The translations under genes and the position numbers were made by a program. From assembly GCA_042854365.1 (NCBI GenBank), contig AP031437.1, forward strand, positions 3,038,001 to 3,102,000: a stretch of 64,000 bases of DNA. Reading direction: 5' to 3'. Origin of the DNA: Anaeromassilibacillus sp001305115 (GTDB taxonomy: Bacteria > Bacillota > Clostridia > Oscillospirales > Acutalibacteraceae). The first letter of the stretch is position 1, and each line of letters starts with the position of its first letter. The notes beneath the pieces were generated by a model. That model was given only the letters and a program-made list of their open reading frames with translations, was not told where the DNA came from and ran no database searches. Of this stretch, positions 25,833 through 33,652 are shown in pieces.

Positions 25833-26606
25833 ATGAAAAGGACTTGCAGAGAAAGCGTTCTCTCTTTCTTGGCTTTTGGGGCCGGGGTCGGCCTTTGTAT
25901 ATGGTTTTGTATTCCTCTATTTTGGGGCGTCTTTCATGTGGGGAACGGGGGCGGAATTCTCTTCAGCCTATTCCTGATAGCCGGCAGTATCTGGTATGTA
26001 CCCCTGCGGAACCGCATGGAGCGCTCAAAGCACGCTCGTGCTTTCCGCCTTTTCCGCAGAATCAGTTGGACAGGCCTGGCAATCTGTGCCGCGTGGGCAA
26101 TTTTCTTGACAGGCTGTATGCTATGGCCAGTCCCCGCCCCATCGGGGGAGGGCACTGTGGTGATTTTGGGGTGTAAAGACGGCAGCGCTGCACTACAGAC
26201 GCGCATCGATACCGCTGCGGATTATCTGAACGCCCATCCGGATACCGTTGCAGTGGCCAGCGGTGGACTGGGTGCAAAAGAATGGCGGTCTGAAGCCGAG
26301 GCCATTCGCAGCGGCTTGGAACAGCGCGGCATCTCTTCTGAGCGTGTCTACTTGGAAGATCAAAGCACCAACACAAAGGAAAATTTAGCATATACCTGTG
26401 AGATTCTCAAATCGCAATCGCTTAACCCAACTATCATCATTGTCACTGAGCGCTATCATATGTTCCGCGCACTACAGATTGCGCAGGAACACAGGGTAAC
26501 CGCATACGCCGTACCGGCAAAAACGCCCTGGTATATTCTATCCGCCAGCTACGGCCGCGAATTGCTTGCACTGACAAAATTTTATCTGTTCCCTTGGCTT
26601 TCATAA
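25833..26606 (+). CDS. YdcF/SanA family (DUF218) membrane protein
   Basis: 257 residues. Three N-terminal hydrophobic segments (about 8-30, 38-58, 72-95) are followed by the DUF218 domain: VVILGCKDGSAALQTRIDTA, VASGGLG, SEAEAIRSGLEQRGI, EDQSTNTKENLAY and IIIVTERYHMFRALQIA. These are the family's conserved G-G, E-A and S-T-N-T-x-E-N signatures. The family is linked to envelope integrity and vancomycin tolerance (SanA), but the reaction is unknown. GGGAGGA lies before the start. Single gene. Confidence 0.9.
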   Translation: MKRTCRESVLSFLAFGAGVGLCIWFCIPLFWGVFHVGNGGGILFSLFLIAGSIWYVPLRNRMERSKHARAFRLFRRISWTGLAICAAWAIFLTGCMLWPVPAPSGEGTVVILGCKDGSAALQTRIDTAADYLNAHPDTVAVASGGLGAKEWRSEAEAIRSGLEQRGISSERVYLEDQSTNTKENLAYTCEILKSQSLNPTIIIVTERYHMFRALQIAQEHRVTAYAVPAKTPWYILSASYGRELLALTKFYLFPWLS

Positions 26607-26774
26607 AAACACGGCTTTTGCTGCATAATTATGAACTTTTTCCTGTATGAAAATCTACATTTAATGTGAATATTATTCACCTATCATCTCTTATAAAAAG
26701 GAACATATTCTGCCACAATCCAGTAAAATTCGTATGATTTATTTCCCTTAATTTGCCACAAATTTTGCCGCATC

Positions 26775-26803
26775 TTGCGCATAAAAGCAGACCGCGATAA
26801 AAT
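26775..26803 (+). promoter_or_regulatory. Promoter of the structured RNA candidate
   Basis: TTGCGC (26775-26780) and TAAAAT (26798-26803) with a 17-nt spacer, placing a transcript start at about 26810, a few bases before the paired region begins. Confidence 0.5.
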
Positions 26804-26809
26804 AAATGC

Positions 26810-27050
26810 GCTTTTATCCGCATGCGCTGAAAGCCTTGGAATGAAACCAGGGTATATAAAGCGCCCGCCCAAGGCCCTTCCGCGCGGGGCTTTCGCGCCG
26901 GTGAAAGCAGCGATTTGGGTCCGACTGGAGAGGAAAACATTCGGCAACAACGGGTGACCGTTCTCGTCCGGTGTTCCAGTCGGGCCCTGTGGCGCATGCG
27001 GCGGAATCCTCCCGAGCCTAGGAATGGGATTCCACCGCAGGCTTTTTCAT
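26810..27050 (+). ncRNA. Candidate structured non-coding RNA
   Basis: A GC-rich block in an AT-rich gap, with no open frame of coding character. CCGCATGCGC (about 26818-26827) pairs perfectly with GCGCATGCGG (about 26992-27001), closing a 180-nt domain. Inside, CCTTGG/CCAGGG forms a small hairpin, AAAGCGCCC/GGGGCTTT another, and GGGTCCGACTGGA pairs with TCCAGTCGGGCCC over 13 positions. A stem AGCCT...AGGCT followed by TTTTTCATTTT lies at the end and would terminate it. Alternative pairing GCGGCGGAATCC with GGGATTCCACCGC overlaps the closing stem. The size and shape recall 6S RNA, but I could not match a conserved 6S sequence. Confidence 0.5.
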
Positions 27051-27051
27051 T

Positions 27052-27378
27052 TTATGACCGTTTTTTGATAGAGAGTTCCCGGTTGGACAGCTTAAACTCT
27101 GTGACGAGTGTATCCATGACCTCCTGAATCACTGCGCTTTGGCGCGGTGTCAGGCCCTCCAACACAATGGTAGTCCGGTTGTCCAGGCCTAGCAGGTAAT
27201 CAGCAGAAACGCGATACAGCAGGGCCAGCTCTGCGAGCACATTGACCGAAGGAAAAGAAATGTTGTTTTCGTAACTGGATATTGCAGCTCTAGTTATCCC
27301 CAGCCTTTGGGCCACCTGCGATTGCGATAAATTCTGTTTTTCCCGCAGTTGCCTGAGCCTTAGGCCAAAGTCATACAC
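27052..27378 (-). CDS. XRE family transcriptional regulator
   Basis: 108 residues. A Cro/C1-type helix-turn-helix occupies residues 6-60 (LRQLREKQNLSQSQVAQRLG, ITRAAISSYENNISFPSV), followed by the usual YRVSADYLLGLD and a C-terminal helical tail. It starts at GTG with GAAGGTG upstream. Transcribed alone from a promoter at 27406-27434; a 16-bp palindrome further upstream may be its operator. Regulon unknown. Confidence 0.92.
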   Translation of the reverse strand: MYDFGLRLRQLREKQNLSQSQVAQRLGITRAAISSYENNISFPSVNVLAELALLYRVSADYLLGLDNRTTIVLEGLTPRQSAVIQEVMDTLVTEFKLSNRELSIKKRS

Positions 27379-27405
27379 TACACATCACACCTTCGATGTA
27401 ATTGT

Positions 27406-27434
27406 AGTATATCTATGTCAAATAATATTTGCAA
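27406..27434 (-). promoter_or_regulatory. Promoter of the XRE regulator
   Basis: On the minus strand TTGCAA (27429-27434) and TATACT (27406-27411) are 17 nt apart, 28 nt before the GTG start. Confidence 0.6.
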
Positions 27435-27460
27435 AATACATAAAGAAGCGCTTCTAAAAA

Positions 27461-27476
27461 TTGACAAACTTGTCAA
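27461..27476. promoter_or_regulatory. 16-bp palindrome, possible operator
   Basis: TTGACAAACTTGTCAA is a perfect inverted repeat (6 + 4 + 6) upstream of the XRE promoter. Its size and symmetry suit a Cro/C1-type dimer. GAAGCGCTTC, a second palindrome, is at about 27445-27454. Confidence 0.5.
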
Positions 27477-27684
27477 ACTGTGATACGTTTATGGTTGCAG
27501 AGGAAAAGATGGAGCAGGGATGGCCTGGGCCGCGCCTGAGAGCCGCTGCCCACATCGAAAAAGAGGCAAGGATTCTCTTCCGGATTTTCGTCCCCACAGC
27601 GGGTATTCTATGTAGCTCTCAGTCCAGGAATCTTATGTATATTCGCGCATCCACAAGCGGTATTTTCATTTTTTCCTGATTGCA

Positions 27685-27720
27685 AAAGCCGCCCCATGCT
27701 AAATAGCATGGGGCGGCTTT
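27685..27720 (-). terminator. Rubrerythrin terminator
   Basis: AAAGCCGCCCCATGCT and AGCATGGGGCGGCTTT pair perfectly over 16 bp around AAAT; on the minus strand this is 17 nt after the rubrerythrin stop and ends in a TTTTGC run. Confidence 0.9.
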
Positions 27721-27737
27721 CTTTTGTATACAAGCGA

Positions 27738-28277
27738 TCAATAGTTGACCGCACGGCGCTCAAAATAGGCTTGTGGATGTTTACACGCCGGGCAAACCGC
27801 GGGGGCCGACTTCCCGATGTGAATATAACCACAATTGCGGCAAACCCATACCGTCTCCTCACCAGCCTTGAATACAATGTCCTCCTTGATGTTCTGTGCA
27901 AGCTTCCGATAGCGCTCTTCATGCGCTTTCTCGATGCCTGCCACCAGGCGCATCTGTGCAGCCAATGCAGTGAATCCCTCTTCTTCAGCGACGTCTGCGA
28001 AGTTCTTATACATTTCAGTCCACTCATAATTTTCGCCGGTCGCTGCATCCTCCAGATTCTCCAGCGTTGTACCAATTCCGCCGTCGTGCAGGGCTTTAAA
28101 CCACAGCTCTGCATGCTCCTTCTCGTTGCGTGCAGTCTCCTCAAAAATTGCTGCAATCTGCTCGTACCCCTCTTTTCTCGCCTTGGACGCATAGAACGTG
28201 TACTTGTTGCGAGCCTGCGATTCTCCCGCAAATGCTGCCATCAAATTTGCTTCTGTTCTGCTACCTTTTAACTCCAT
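27738..28277 (-). CDS. Rubrerythrin
   Basis: 179 residues; a cytosolic peroxide-reducing enzyme of anaerobes. The N-terminal ferritin-like diiron domain shows E-x-x-AR-N-K-Y (FAGESQARNKYTFYA) and EEtARNEKEHAELW, with a second EExH-type ligand pair in AGIEKAHEERYRKL. The C-terminal rubredoxin-like site is WVCRNCGYIH then APAVCPACKHP, giving two C-x2-C pairs for one iron. Start at 28277 has AGGAGG 12 nt upstream. Single gene with its own promoter and terminator. Suggests a strict anaerobe. Confidence 0.97.
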   Translation of the reverse strand: MELKGSRTEANLMAAFAGESQARNKYTFYASKARKEGYEQIAAIFEETARNEKEHAELWFKALHDGGIGTTLENLEDAATGENYEWTEMYKNFADVAEEEGFTALAAQMRLVAGIEKAHEERYRKLAQNIKEDIVFKAGEETVWVCRNCGYIHIGKSAPAVCPACKHPQAYFERRAVNY

Positions 28278-28385
28278 CGTTTTTTCCTCCTGTCTAAGTA
28301 CCCAATATATTTCAGCCCCGTTCCATACGCGGGCCTGATTGCAATAAAACTCGGGACATAGATAGTCTGCCATCTCTTACCATCT

Positions 28386-28414
28386 ATTATACATGGACAT
28401 TTCCATAGAATCAA
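28386..28414 (-). promoter_or_regulatory. Sigma-A promoter of rubrerythrin
   Basis: On the minus strand TTGATT (28409-28414) and TATAAT (28386-28391) are separated by 17 nt, about 108 nt before the start codon. Confidence 0.8.
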
Positions 28415-28453
28415 TCGGAAAATCCAGTCGAATTTTAGAGAAAAAACATATAT

Positions 28454-28894
28454 TCAAAGAGATCTTTTCAAATATTCCATATCCACACATTGAATTCCAT
28501 TCTCGTAAATAGGTTCCGGATAGAAATCCACAAAAAAATTTGCAACCTTATGGGAAGGGACAAATCCAAATCGTCGGTAATATGGGAGCATCTGCATCGA
28601 AGTGCCGACATACATCGTTCGATATCGCTGCGCGTAAGTAGAAAAAAGGAACTGAAGCATTTGCCCTGCATAACCGCGTCTTTGCAAAGGCTCAGCTGTG
28701 GCCAGATTTTTCAACTCACATGCATCCGGTCCATACTCCACCACCACGGCCACACAAGCTGCCACACCATCCGCATAGAGTACAAACAAATCGCCCTGGT
28801 CCAGATATTTCCCCACCATATCCTTGCTGGGGTCCGCCAATAAGAACAGCGGCATAAAGGCATCTTTGCGCTGCTCAACCTTCATGATCTCCAT
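28454..28894 (-). CDS. GNAT family N-acetyltransferase
   Basis: 146 residues with a GNAT core: LFVLYADGVAACVAVVVEYG, ELKNLATAEPLQRRGYAGQM and YYRRFGFVPSHK. The acetyl-CoA loop is QRRGYAG (usual Q/R-x-x-G-x-G/A). Substrate unknown. It overlaps the 3' end of rsmI by 20 nt and so is translated from the same mRNA as trmN6 and rsmI. Confidence 0.9.
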   Translation of the reverse strand: MEIMKVEQRKDAFMPLFLLADPSKDMVGKYLDQGDLFVLYADGVAACVAVVVEYGPDACELKNLATAEPLQRRGYAGQMLQFLFSTYAQRYRTMYVGTSMQMLPYYRRFGFVPSHKVANFFVDFYPEPIYENGIQCVDMEYLKRSL

Positions 28895-29735
28895 ATCCCT
28901 TGCTTTCTCCTTGATGCAGAATGGCGCGATAGATGTCGCGCTTGGCCAGACCGCTCTCTCCTGCCGCCTGTTTTGCTGCCTCGGATGGTGTCAAACCTTG
29001 CTCCAGTTTTTCTTGAGCCAGCGCCACCGCCTCTTCCAAGGTATAGATTGCTGCCTCTGGTGCTGAGGCCCCCTCGATCACAAGCACGATTTCTCCCTTA
29101 AACGGATCATCCTTGCTGCGCTTCACAGCTTTCGCCAGGGTTGTCCGTACGACTTCCTCATGAATTTTGGTCAGTTCCCGAACAATCGCAATACGCCGGT
29201 CCCCCCAAACGTCCAGCATGTCCCGAAGGGTTGCGTAAAGCTTGTGTGGCGCTTCGTAGAAAACCATGGTGCGGCGCTCTGTTTTGACCTCCTCCAGATG
29301 GTCCCGACGGCTCTTTTTATTGACGCTCAAAAAGCCTTCAAAGGTAAACCGCCCCGTCGGAAGCCCGGAGATTGCCAGCGCAGAAACGACTGCACTGGGC
29401 CCCGGCACCACAAGGACCGGTATTCCCCGTTCGGCACACTGGGCCACTAACAATTCCCCAGGGTCGGAAATGGCGGGCATTCCTGCGTCTGACACCAGGG
29501 CACAACTCTCGCCTGCCTCTAACCGGGCCAGAATCTTCTCCCCGTGGTCGCGCTTATTGTGCTCGAAGTAACTGACCAGGGGCTTTTTTACGCCGAAGTG
29601 GTTCAGTAACTTCAGCGTGACGCGCGTGTCTTCTGCCGCGATAAAGTCTACTGTTGCCAACGTTTCTATGGCGCGTGGGGAAAAATCCGATAGATTTCCA
29701 ATCGGTGTGCCGACAACATAGAGTGTTCCCGTCAT
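28875..29735 (-). CDS. rsmI: 16S rRNA (cytidine(1402)-2'-O)-methyltransferase
   Basis: 286 residues. N-terminal GTLYVVGTPIGNLSDFSPRA and AAEDTRVTLKLLNHF, then LVSDAGMPAISDPGELLV and VVPGPSAVVSALAISGLPT, are diagnostic of RsmI in the tetrapyrrole-methylase superfamily. It methylates the ribose of C1402 in the decoding centre using S-adenosylmethionine. The start overlaps the trmN6 stop (ATGA). The C-terminal helical domain (EAVALAQEKLEQGLTPSEAA) is present, so it is full length. Confidence 0.97.
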   Translation of the reverse strand: MTGTLYVVGTPIGNLSDFSPRAIETLATVDFIAAEDTRVTLKLLNHFGVKKPLVSYFEHNKRDHGEKILARLEAGESCALVSDAGMPAISDPGELLVAQCAERGIPVLVVPGPSAVVSALAISGLPTGRFTFEGFLSVNKKSRRDHLEEVKTERRTMVFYEAPHKLYATLRDMLDVWGDRRIAIVRELTKIHEEVVRTTLAKAVKRSKDDPFKGEIVLVIEGASAPEAAIYTLEEAVALAQEKLEQGLTPSEAAKQAAGESGLAKRDIYRAILHQGESKGYGDHEG

Positions 29736-30490
29736 ACATGTCCCTCCTTATAAGAACCGTAAATCTGCAACATCTTCGAAGAGAAACCACCTGCGCCATC
29801 CTCCACCAAGAGCACCGGCTCCACGCGAAGGCTGGGCCTTCCGCCACGCACGGCCTGCAGCAGGAACAAAAACGGGGCCTTGTCCGGCCGCTGCTGCACA
29901 AAACACAGCCGTTTCGGCTCCAATCCTGCATGTCGAAGGTCTTCCATGGCGCCGGCGAGCCGTTCTGGGCGTAAACAGAAACAAAAACGCCCACCCCACC
30001 GCAACTGATATGCAGCCGCGGCAGCAATTTCTGCAAAGGTACAGGTTCCCTCATGCCGCGCAATCGAAAGGCCCTCTTGGGGATTTTTGATCCCTGTACC
30101 CTCCGGTTTATAAGGAGGATTGCAGGCGACCAGATCAAGCCCGCGGGGCGGATGTAAATAGGGTAACGCTTTTATATCATGATGTACGATACAAATGGTA
30201 TCTTTCAACTGATTTCTTTCCACGGATTGCGACGCCAGCTCGCAAGCATCGCTCTGTATCTCAACCCCATAAATTTTTTCGGGCATAAAGCCTTCTCCGG
30301 ACTGCGCCTTTGCACACCAGATCAACGGAATGGCACCGCAACCCGTACCGAAATCTGCACAGATTTCTCCTCTTTTCGGTGCAGAAAACCACGCAAGCAA
30401 AACCGTATCTGTATTAAATCGATGCGTAGAAGAGACGAGCACAGAGACTTTAGAAGAAAGAGGTTCCCAGTGGGGAGAGGTATTGGCCAA
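29732..30490 (-). CDS. trmN6: tRNA1(Val) (adenine(37)-N6)-methyltransferase-like
   Basis: 252 residues; a class I SAM methyltransferase. Motif I is CADFGTGCGAIPLIWC near 44-59; the catalytic NPPY lies in DLVACNPPYKPEGTG near 121-135, which marks adenine-N6 methylation. N-terminal HRFNTDTVLLAWFS is typical of the YfiC/TrmN6 group. Sits immediately before rsmI as in many Firmicutes. RNA target is by family only. Confidence 0.88.
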   Translation of the reverse strand: MANTSPHWEPLSSKVSVLVSSTHRFNTDTVLLAWFSAPKRGEICADFGTGCGAIPLIWCAKAQSGEGFMPEKIYGVEIQSDACELASQSVERNQLKDTICIVHHDIKALPYLHPPRGLDLVACNPPYKPEGTGIKNPQEGLSIARHEGTCTFAEIAAAAAYQLRWGGRFCFCLRPERLAGAMEDLRHAGLEPKRLCFVQQRPDKAPFLFLLQAVRGGRPSLRVEPVLLVEDGAGGFSSKMLQIYGSYKEGHV

Positions 30491-30573
30491 GGGAGGCCCT
30501 CCTTTCTGATTTCAAAAAATATATAACAAGATTCGTCCCGCTTCCTTCAAAGCAAGCGGCATCTTGTTCAAAA

Positions 30574-30610
30574 CGCAAAAAAGGCGAAGCGCATTGGACG
30601 CTTCGCCTTT
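30574..30610 (-). terminator. Ferredoxin terminator
   Basis: AAAGGCGAAGCG pairs with CGCTTCGCCTTT around a 7-nt loop; on the minus strand it is 19 nt after the ferredoxin stop and followed by TTTTTTGCG. Confidence 0.9.
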
Positions 30611-30629
30611 CAGCTTTCTGACGAATGAA

Positions 30630-30800
30630 TTATGCCTGAGCAGGAGCGCCAACTGGGCAAACTTCTGCACATGCGCCACACTCGGTGCAGGTGTCGGGAT
30701 CGATCACAAACTTGCCGTCTCCCTCAGAGATCGCGTTAACAGGGCAGCCCGCAGCACATGCGCCACAGGAAATGCACTCATCACTAATTGCGTATGCCAA
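30630..30800 (-). CDS. 2[4Fe-4S] ferredoxin
   Basis: 56 residues from a TTG start placed 7 nt after GGAGGTG; an in-frame ATG five codons earlier lies before that site and is less likely. Two cluster motifs, CISCGACAAGCPVNAI and CTECGACAEVCPVGAP, each give C-x2-C-x2-C-x3-C-P, the clostridial ferredoxin pattern. Carries electrons for low-potential anaerobic reactions. A single gene with its own terminator. Confidence 0.96.
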   Translation of the reverse strand: MAYAISDECISCGACAAGCPVNAISEGDGKFVIDPDTCTECGACAEVCPVGAPAQA

Positions 30801-31059
30801 AGGTAACACCTCCATTAAGTTTTACAAGCCTATTTTAACACAGAATACCAAAAAAGCAACAGTTTATTGGTGGTTTGGGAAAATTTTCATTGGCTTCCAT
30901 CGGCTACTTTGTCGATATTCCAGAGAACTTCTGTGAAGAAACAATTACCGCTGAAATAGCAAAACCGGGAGAAAAAAGGCGTACCTCCTTACTCTCTGGC
31001 ACAATCCAACTCCACCGGCTTCTCCTCATTTGTCCATTTCAAATGGCGCCAAGGGGTGG

Positions 31060-31290
31060 AACCTCCGACAACCTTCTCGGAAAGCATCCCTTGCGTTTTT
31101 TTATCGAAAAAAGACAGGCAATGGAGTATATTCGCATAAGTACAGTATCTATCAGTAAAACAGCGAAAGAAAAATAAAGAAAATTACAACAAATGAAAGA
31201 GCCCCATCTATCGACTTATAAAGAGAAATACAGCGTTTAAAAAATGACACTTAAAATAGAATGTCATTTCTTTCGATATAAAACCGAAGT
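31060..31290 (+). repeat. Second copy of the palindrome-bearing intergenic repeat
   Basis: Degenerate but collinear with 6600-6797: TCGAAAAAAGACAGGCAATG, CAGTATCTATCAGTAAAACA, AAATGAAAGAGCC and a final imperfect inverted repeat (AAATGACA...TGTCATTT at about 31240-31270). The remainder of 30801-31394 shows no gene. Confidence 0.5.
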
Positions 31291-31394
31291 GTACGTCTGC
31301 TGGTGTAGAGTTTTGCTTACAAGGCGTCGCCGAAAGCTTCCTTCTGTTTTCCGAGAACCTCTTGCCGGTTCGTCTCTTATTTTCACCCTTTCTC

Positions 31395-31730
31395 TTATAG
31401 ATGTACTTTTCTACGAATCAGCATGGAAGCCATTCCGATCATCAAATAGATTGCCGCATATCCCCAAAAGGCCGGATCTCCCATGTCAAAAAAGCACCAC
31501 GCGCCAAATAAAAACAGAATGGCATTCGCGGCTGGAAATCCCCACATTTTCGAAATGTTTCCTCCCGCAAAAGTGCCTGCCACCGCCGAATACGCCGGAT
31601 TGACGGCAAACAACAACAGGATTCCAAAAAACAGTCCCGCATCGCTAGGGGCAAAAGCGGCCACACATCCAGGCAGCACGATCATAACAAAGACGGAAGC
31701 CAACAGCCAAATCCACCATTTTCTTTTCAT
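31395..31730 (-). CDS. Small hydrophobic membrane protein
   Basis: 111 residues with four hydrophobic helices (about 5-24, 30-50, 63-80, 84-100), beginning MKRKWWIWLLASVFVMIVLP and ending in a basic RRKVHL tail. No family recognised. The ATG at 31730 was chosen because the region upstream has no coding character, although the ribosome binding site (AGAAAGAAATGG) is weak. Confidence 0.6.
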   Translation of the reverse strand: MKRKWWIWLLASVFVMIVLPGCVAAFAPSDAGLFFGILLLFAVNPAYSAVAGTFAGGNISKMWGFPAANAILFLFGAWCFFDMGDPAFWGYAAIYLMIGMASMLIRRKVHL

Positions 31731-32285
31731 ATATAACCATTTCTTTCTGTCGCGCTGCGAGGTGCAAAAAATGCTGCAACGTAGTGCCTCGGGCGCAACA
31801 ATACTGTAATTGTTCGAATCATCTTGAGGAAACAGGTACACTCCTGAGCACGCGGATGGAAACGAGTGCAATATGGATGGTCCCTTACTGTCCCCCATTC
31901 CAAATACATGCTGCCGTCCTTCCACACATCCAGCTGCTGTAGAAGCAGCAGCCACGGCTTTTCCACCCCAAGATGGTCTGGCGACTGTTCCATCTACCGC
32001 TTAGATGTTAAGCACGCCTGCGATTTTCAGGGAATTGATTGTGTGGGCCTTCTTCGAGACCATACTCCATTTATACAGCCTCAAACCTTTTTCTCCTTTG
32101 GATTCCCTTTGAAAATAAGACCGTTGGGCTAAAACGATGCCTGTCTCCTCGGACGCAAACAAGCCTTTGTCCCAAAAGCTTAGACCCCTGCGGTCCTTTC
32201 ATCCCCTAAGCACAACCGCCTTCTCCGATCGAGAGGAATCAAAAGGGCCGCCTTGCAGAGTATCCAGCAATGCAGCCCTTCACAA
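31731..32285. other. Gene-free stretch downstream of ricT
   Basis: No gene is supported. The minus-strand frame here is open but composition and lack of a start argue for non-coding or decayed sequence. I see no strong terminator after ricT. Confidence 0.45.
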
Positions 32286-33590
32286 TTATTCAGATGGTTT
32301 GTCCGTACTCGATTCGGCCTCTTTCGCCCTTTCCGGGGCCTCTGCTACAAGGGGCTTTGGAGGCTCAACTGGGCGGTGCTCCCGCGGTTGTCCTCCACGA
32401 GACGCCCGATGCATTCCTTTCGGCGCGCCGGTTGGGTGCTCATTACCACTGCGCCCCTGCTGTGAAGGACGCCCCTCACTCACGGACTTCGAAGCTTCTC
32501 CTGCCGCGCGCTGCGGACGCCCTTCCTTCTTTTGCGGACGTTCACGGCGCTCGGTTGTCCGGTTGTTCTGCTGCGCGGGACGTTTTTCACGGTCCTTCGG
32601 CGACTGCTCCCGGCGTGCCACCGTATTTGGGTCCCGCGGTGGCCGCCGATCCGCCGTGCGTTCCTTTTGCTCGGATTTTTCCGGCTTTTCCTCCTCCAGA
32701 TCCAGGAGGCCTTCCACATCGAGAACCTCCTCATCGTCCTCTATATCCGCTTCTGGCTCCTTCTTTTCCACGCCGCCCTTTCCACGCAACAGTTTAACCT
32801 GTTTCACCTGGAAAGTCTGTGGCGCAGCCTCTGGAGCGGAATCCAAACGAACCTGCAAGTTGCCCGTGATAATATTTTGGTCCACTACCACGCCCTTGCC
32901 CGCCGGGGTCATTACCACAGAGTTCACCGACGGCGTACGGCGCAAAAGATCCGCATACGCCTCCTGCTCATATTTCAGACAACACATCAGCCGCCCGCAA
33001 GTACCGGAAATCTTCACAGGGTTGAGCGACAGGCCCTGTTCCTTTGCCATCTTGATGGACACGGGCTGGAATCCGCTTAAAAAAGAGGAGCAGCAGAATG
33101 GCCTGCCGCAAATTCCAAGCCCTCCCAGCATTTTGGCTTCATCGCGCACACCGATTTGCCGCAATTCAATGCGGGTTCGGAAAACAGACGCCAAGTCTTT
33201 GACGAGTTCTCGGAAATCCACACGCCCGTCCGCTGTAAAGTAAAACAAGATTTTGCTGTTGTCAAATGTGTATTCCACATCGACCAGCTTCATCTCCAAT
33301 TTATGTGCGGCAATTTTCTTGACACAGATGTCAAAAGCGGTCTTCTCCTTGATGGAGTTTTCCGCCACTTTTTTCATATCGTCCTTCGTTGCAAGCCGGA
33401 TGAGTTTTTTCAGCGGTTGGACAATATCCTCCTCCGCAATCTCCCTGCGCTCCATTGCAACCTCGCCGCACTCCACGCCGCGTGCGGTCTCGACGATCAC
33501 ATTGTCACCGATTTTTATTTCGTACTCTTCCGGGTCAAAGTAATACACCTTACCCATGTTTTTAAAACGAACGCCAATTACTTCAGCCAT
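32286..33590 (-). CDS. ricT: PSP1/RicT (YaaT) family protein with long charged tail
   Basis: 434 residues. Residues 1-270 are the PSP1 domain: VIGVRFKNMGKVYYFDPEEY, DNVIVETARGVECGEV, YFTADGRVDFRELVKDLA. The cysteine set GICGRPFCCSSFL and SGTCGRLMCCLKYE matches the residues that bind iron-sulfur clusters in the Bacillus RicA/RicF/RicT complex, a specificity factor for RNase Y. The last 150 residues are an Arg/Glu/Pro/Lys-rich disordered tail that is longer than in Bacillus. Start at 33590 has GGGAGG upstream. Follows holB by 62 nt. Confidence 0.93.
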   Translation of the reverse strand: MAEVIGVRFKNMGKVYYFDPEEYEIKIGDNVIVETARGVECGEVAMERREIAEEDIVQPLKKLIRLATKDDMKKVAENSIKEKTAFDICVKKIAAHKLEMKLVDVEYTFDNSKILFYFTADGRVDFRELVKDLASVFRTRIELRQIGVRDEAKMLGGLGICGRPFCCSSFLSGFQPVSIKMAKEQGLSLNPVKISGTCGRLMCCLKYEQEAYADLLRRTPSVNSVVMTPAGKGVVVDQNIITGNLQVRLDSAPEAAPQTFQVKQVKLLRGKGGVEKKEPEADIEDDEEVLDVEGLLDLEEEKPEKSEQKERTADRRPPRDPNTVARREQSPKDREKRPAQQNNRTTERRERPQKKEGRPQRAAGEASKSVSEGRPSQQGRSGNEHPTGAPKGMHRASRGGQPREHRPVEPPKPLVAEAPERAKEAESSTDKPSE

Positions 33591-33652
33591 ATACAACCTC
33601 CCAACCATCGCGGGACCGATGGCTTTCTTTTCCGAATTAGGATGCCCAATTT

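Noticed and set aside
26930..26990. T-box-like sequence (AACGGGTGACCGT...TCGTCC)
   Set aside because: Only partial match, no specifier-loop signature, and no amino-acid gene follows on that strand.
32137..33243. 368-residue open frame antisense to ricT
   Set aside because: Mirror of the Arg/Glu-rich tail of RicT; Ser/Arg/Cys-rich composition typical of shadows.
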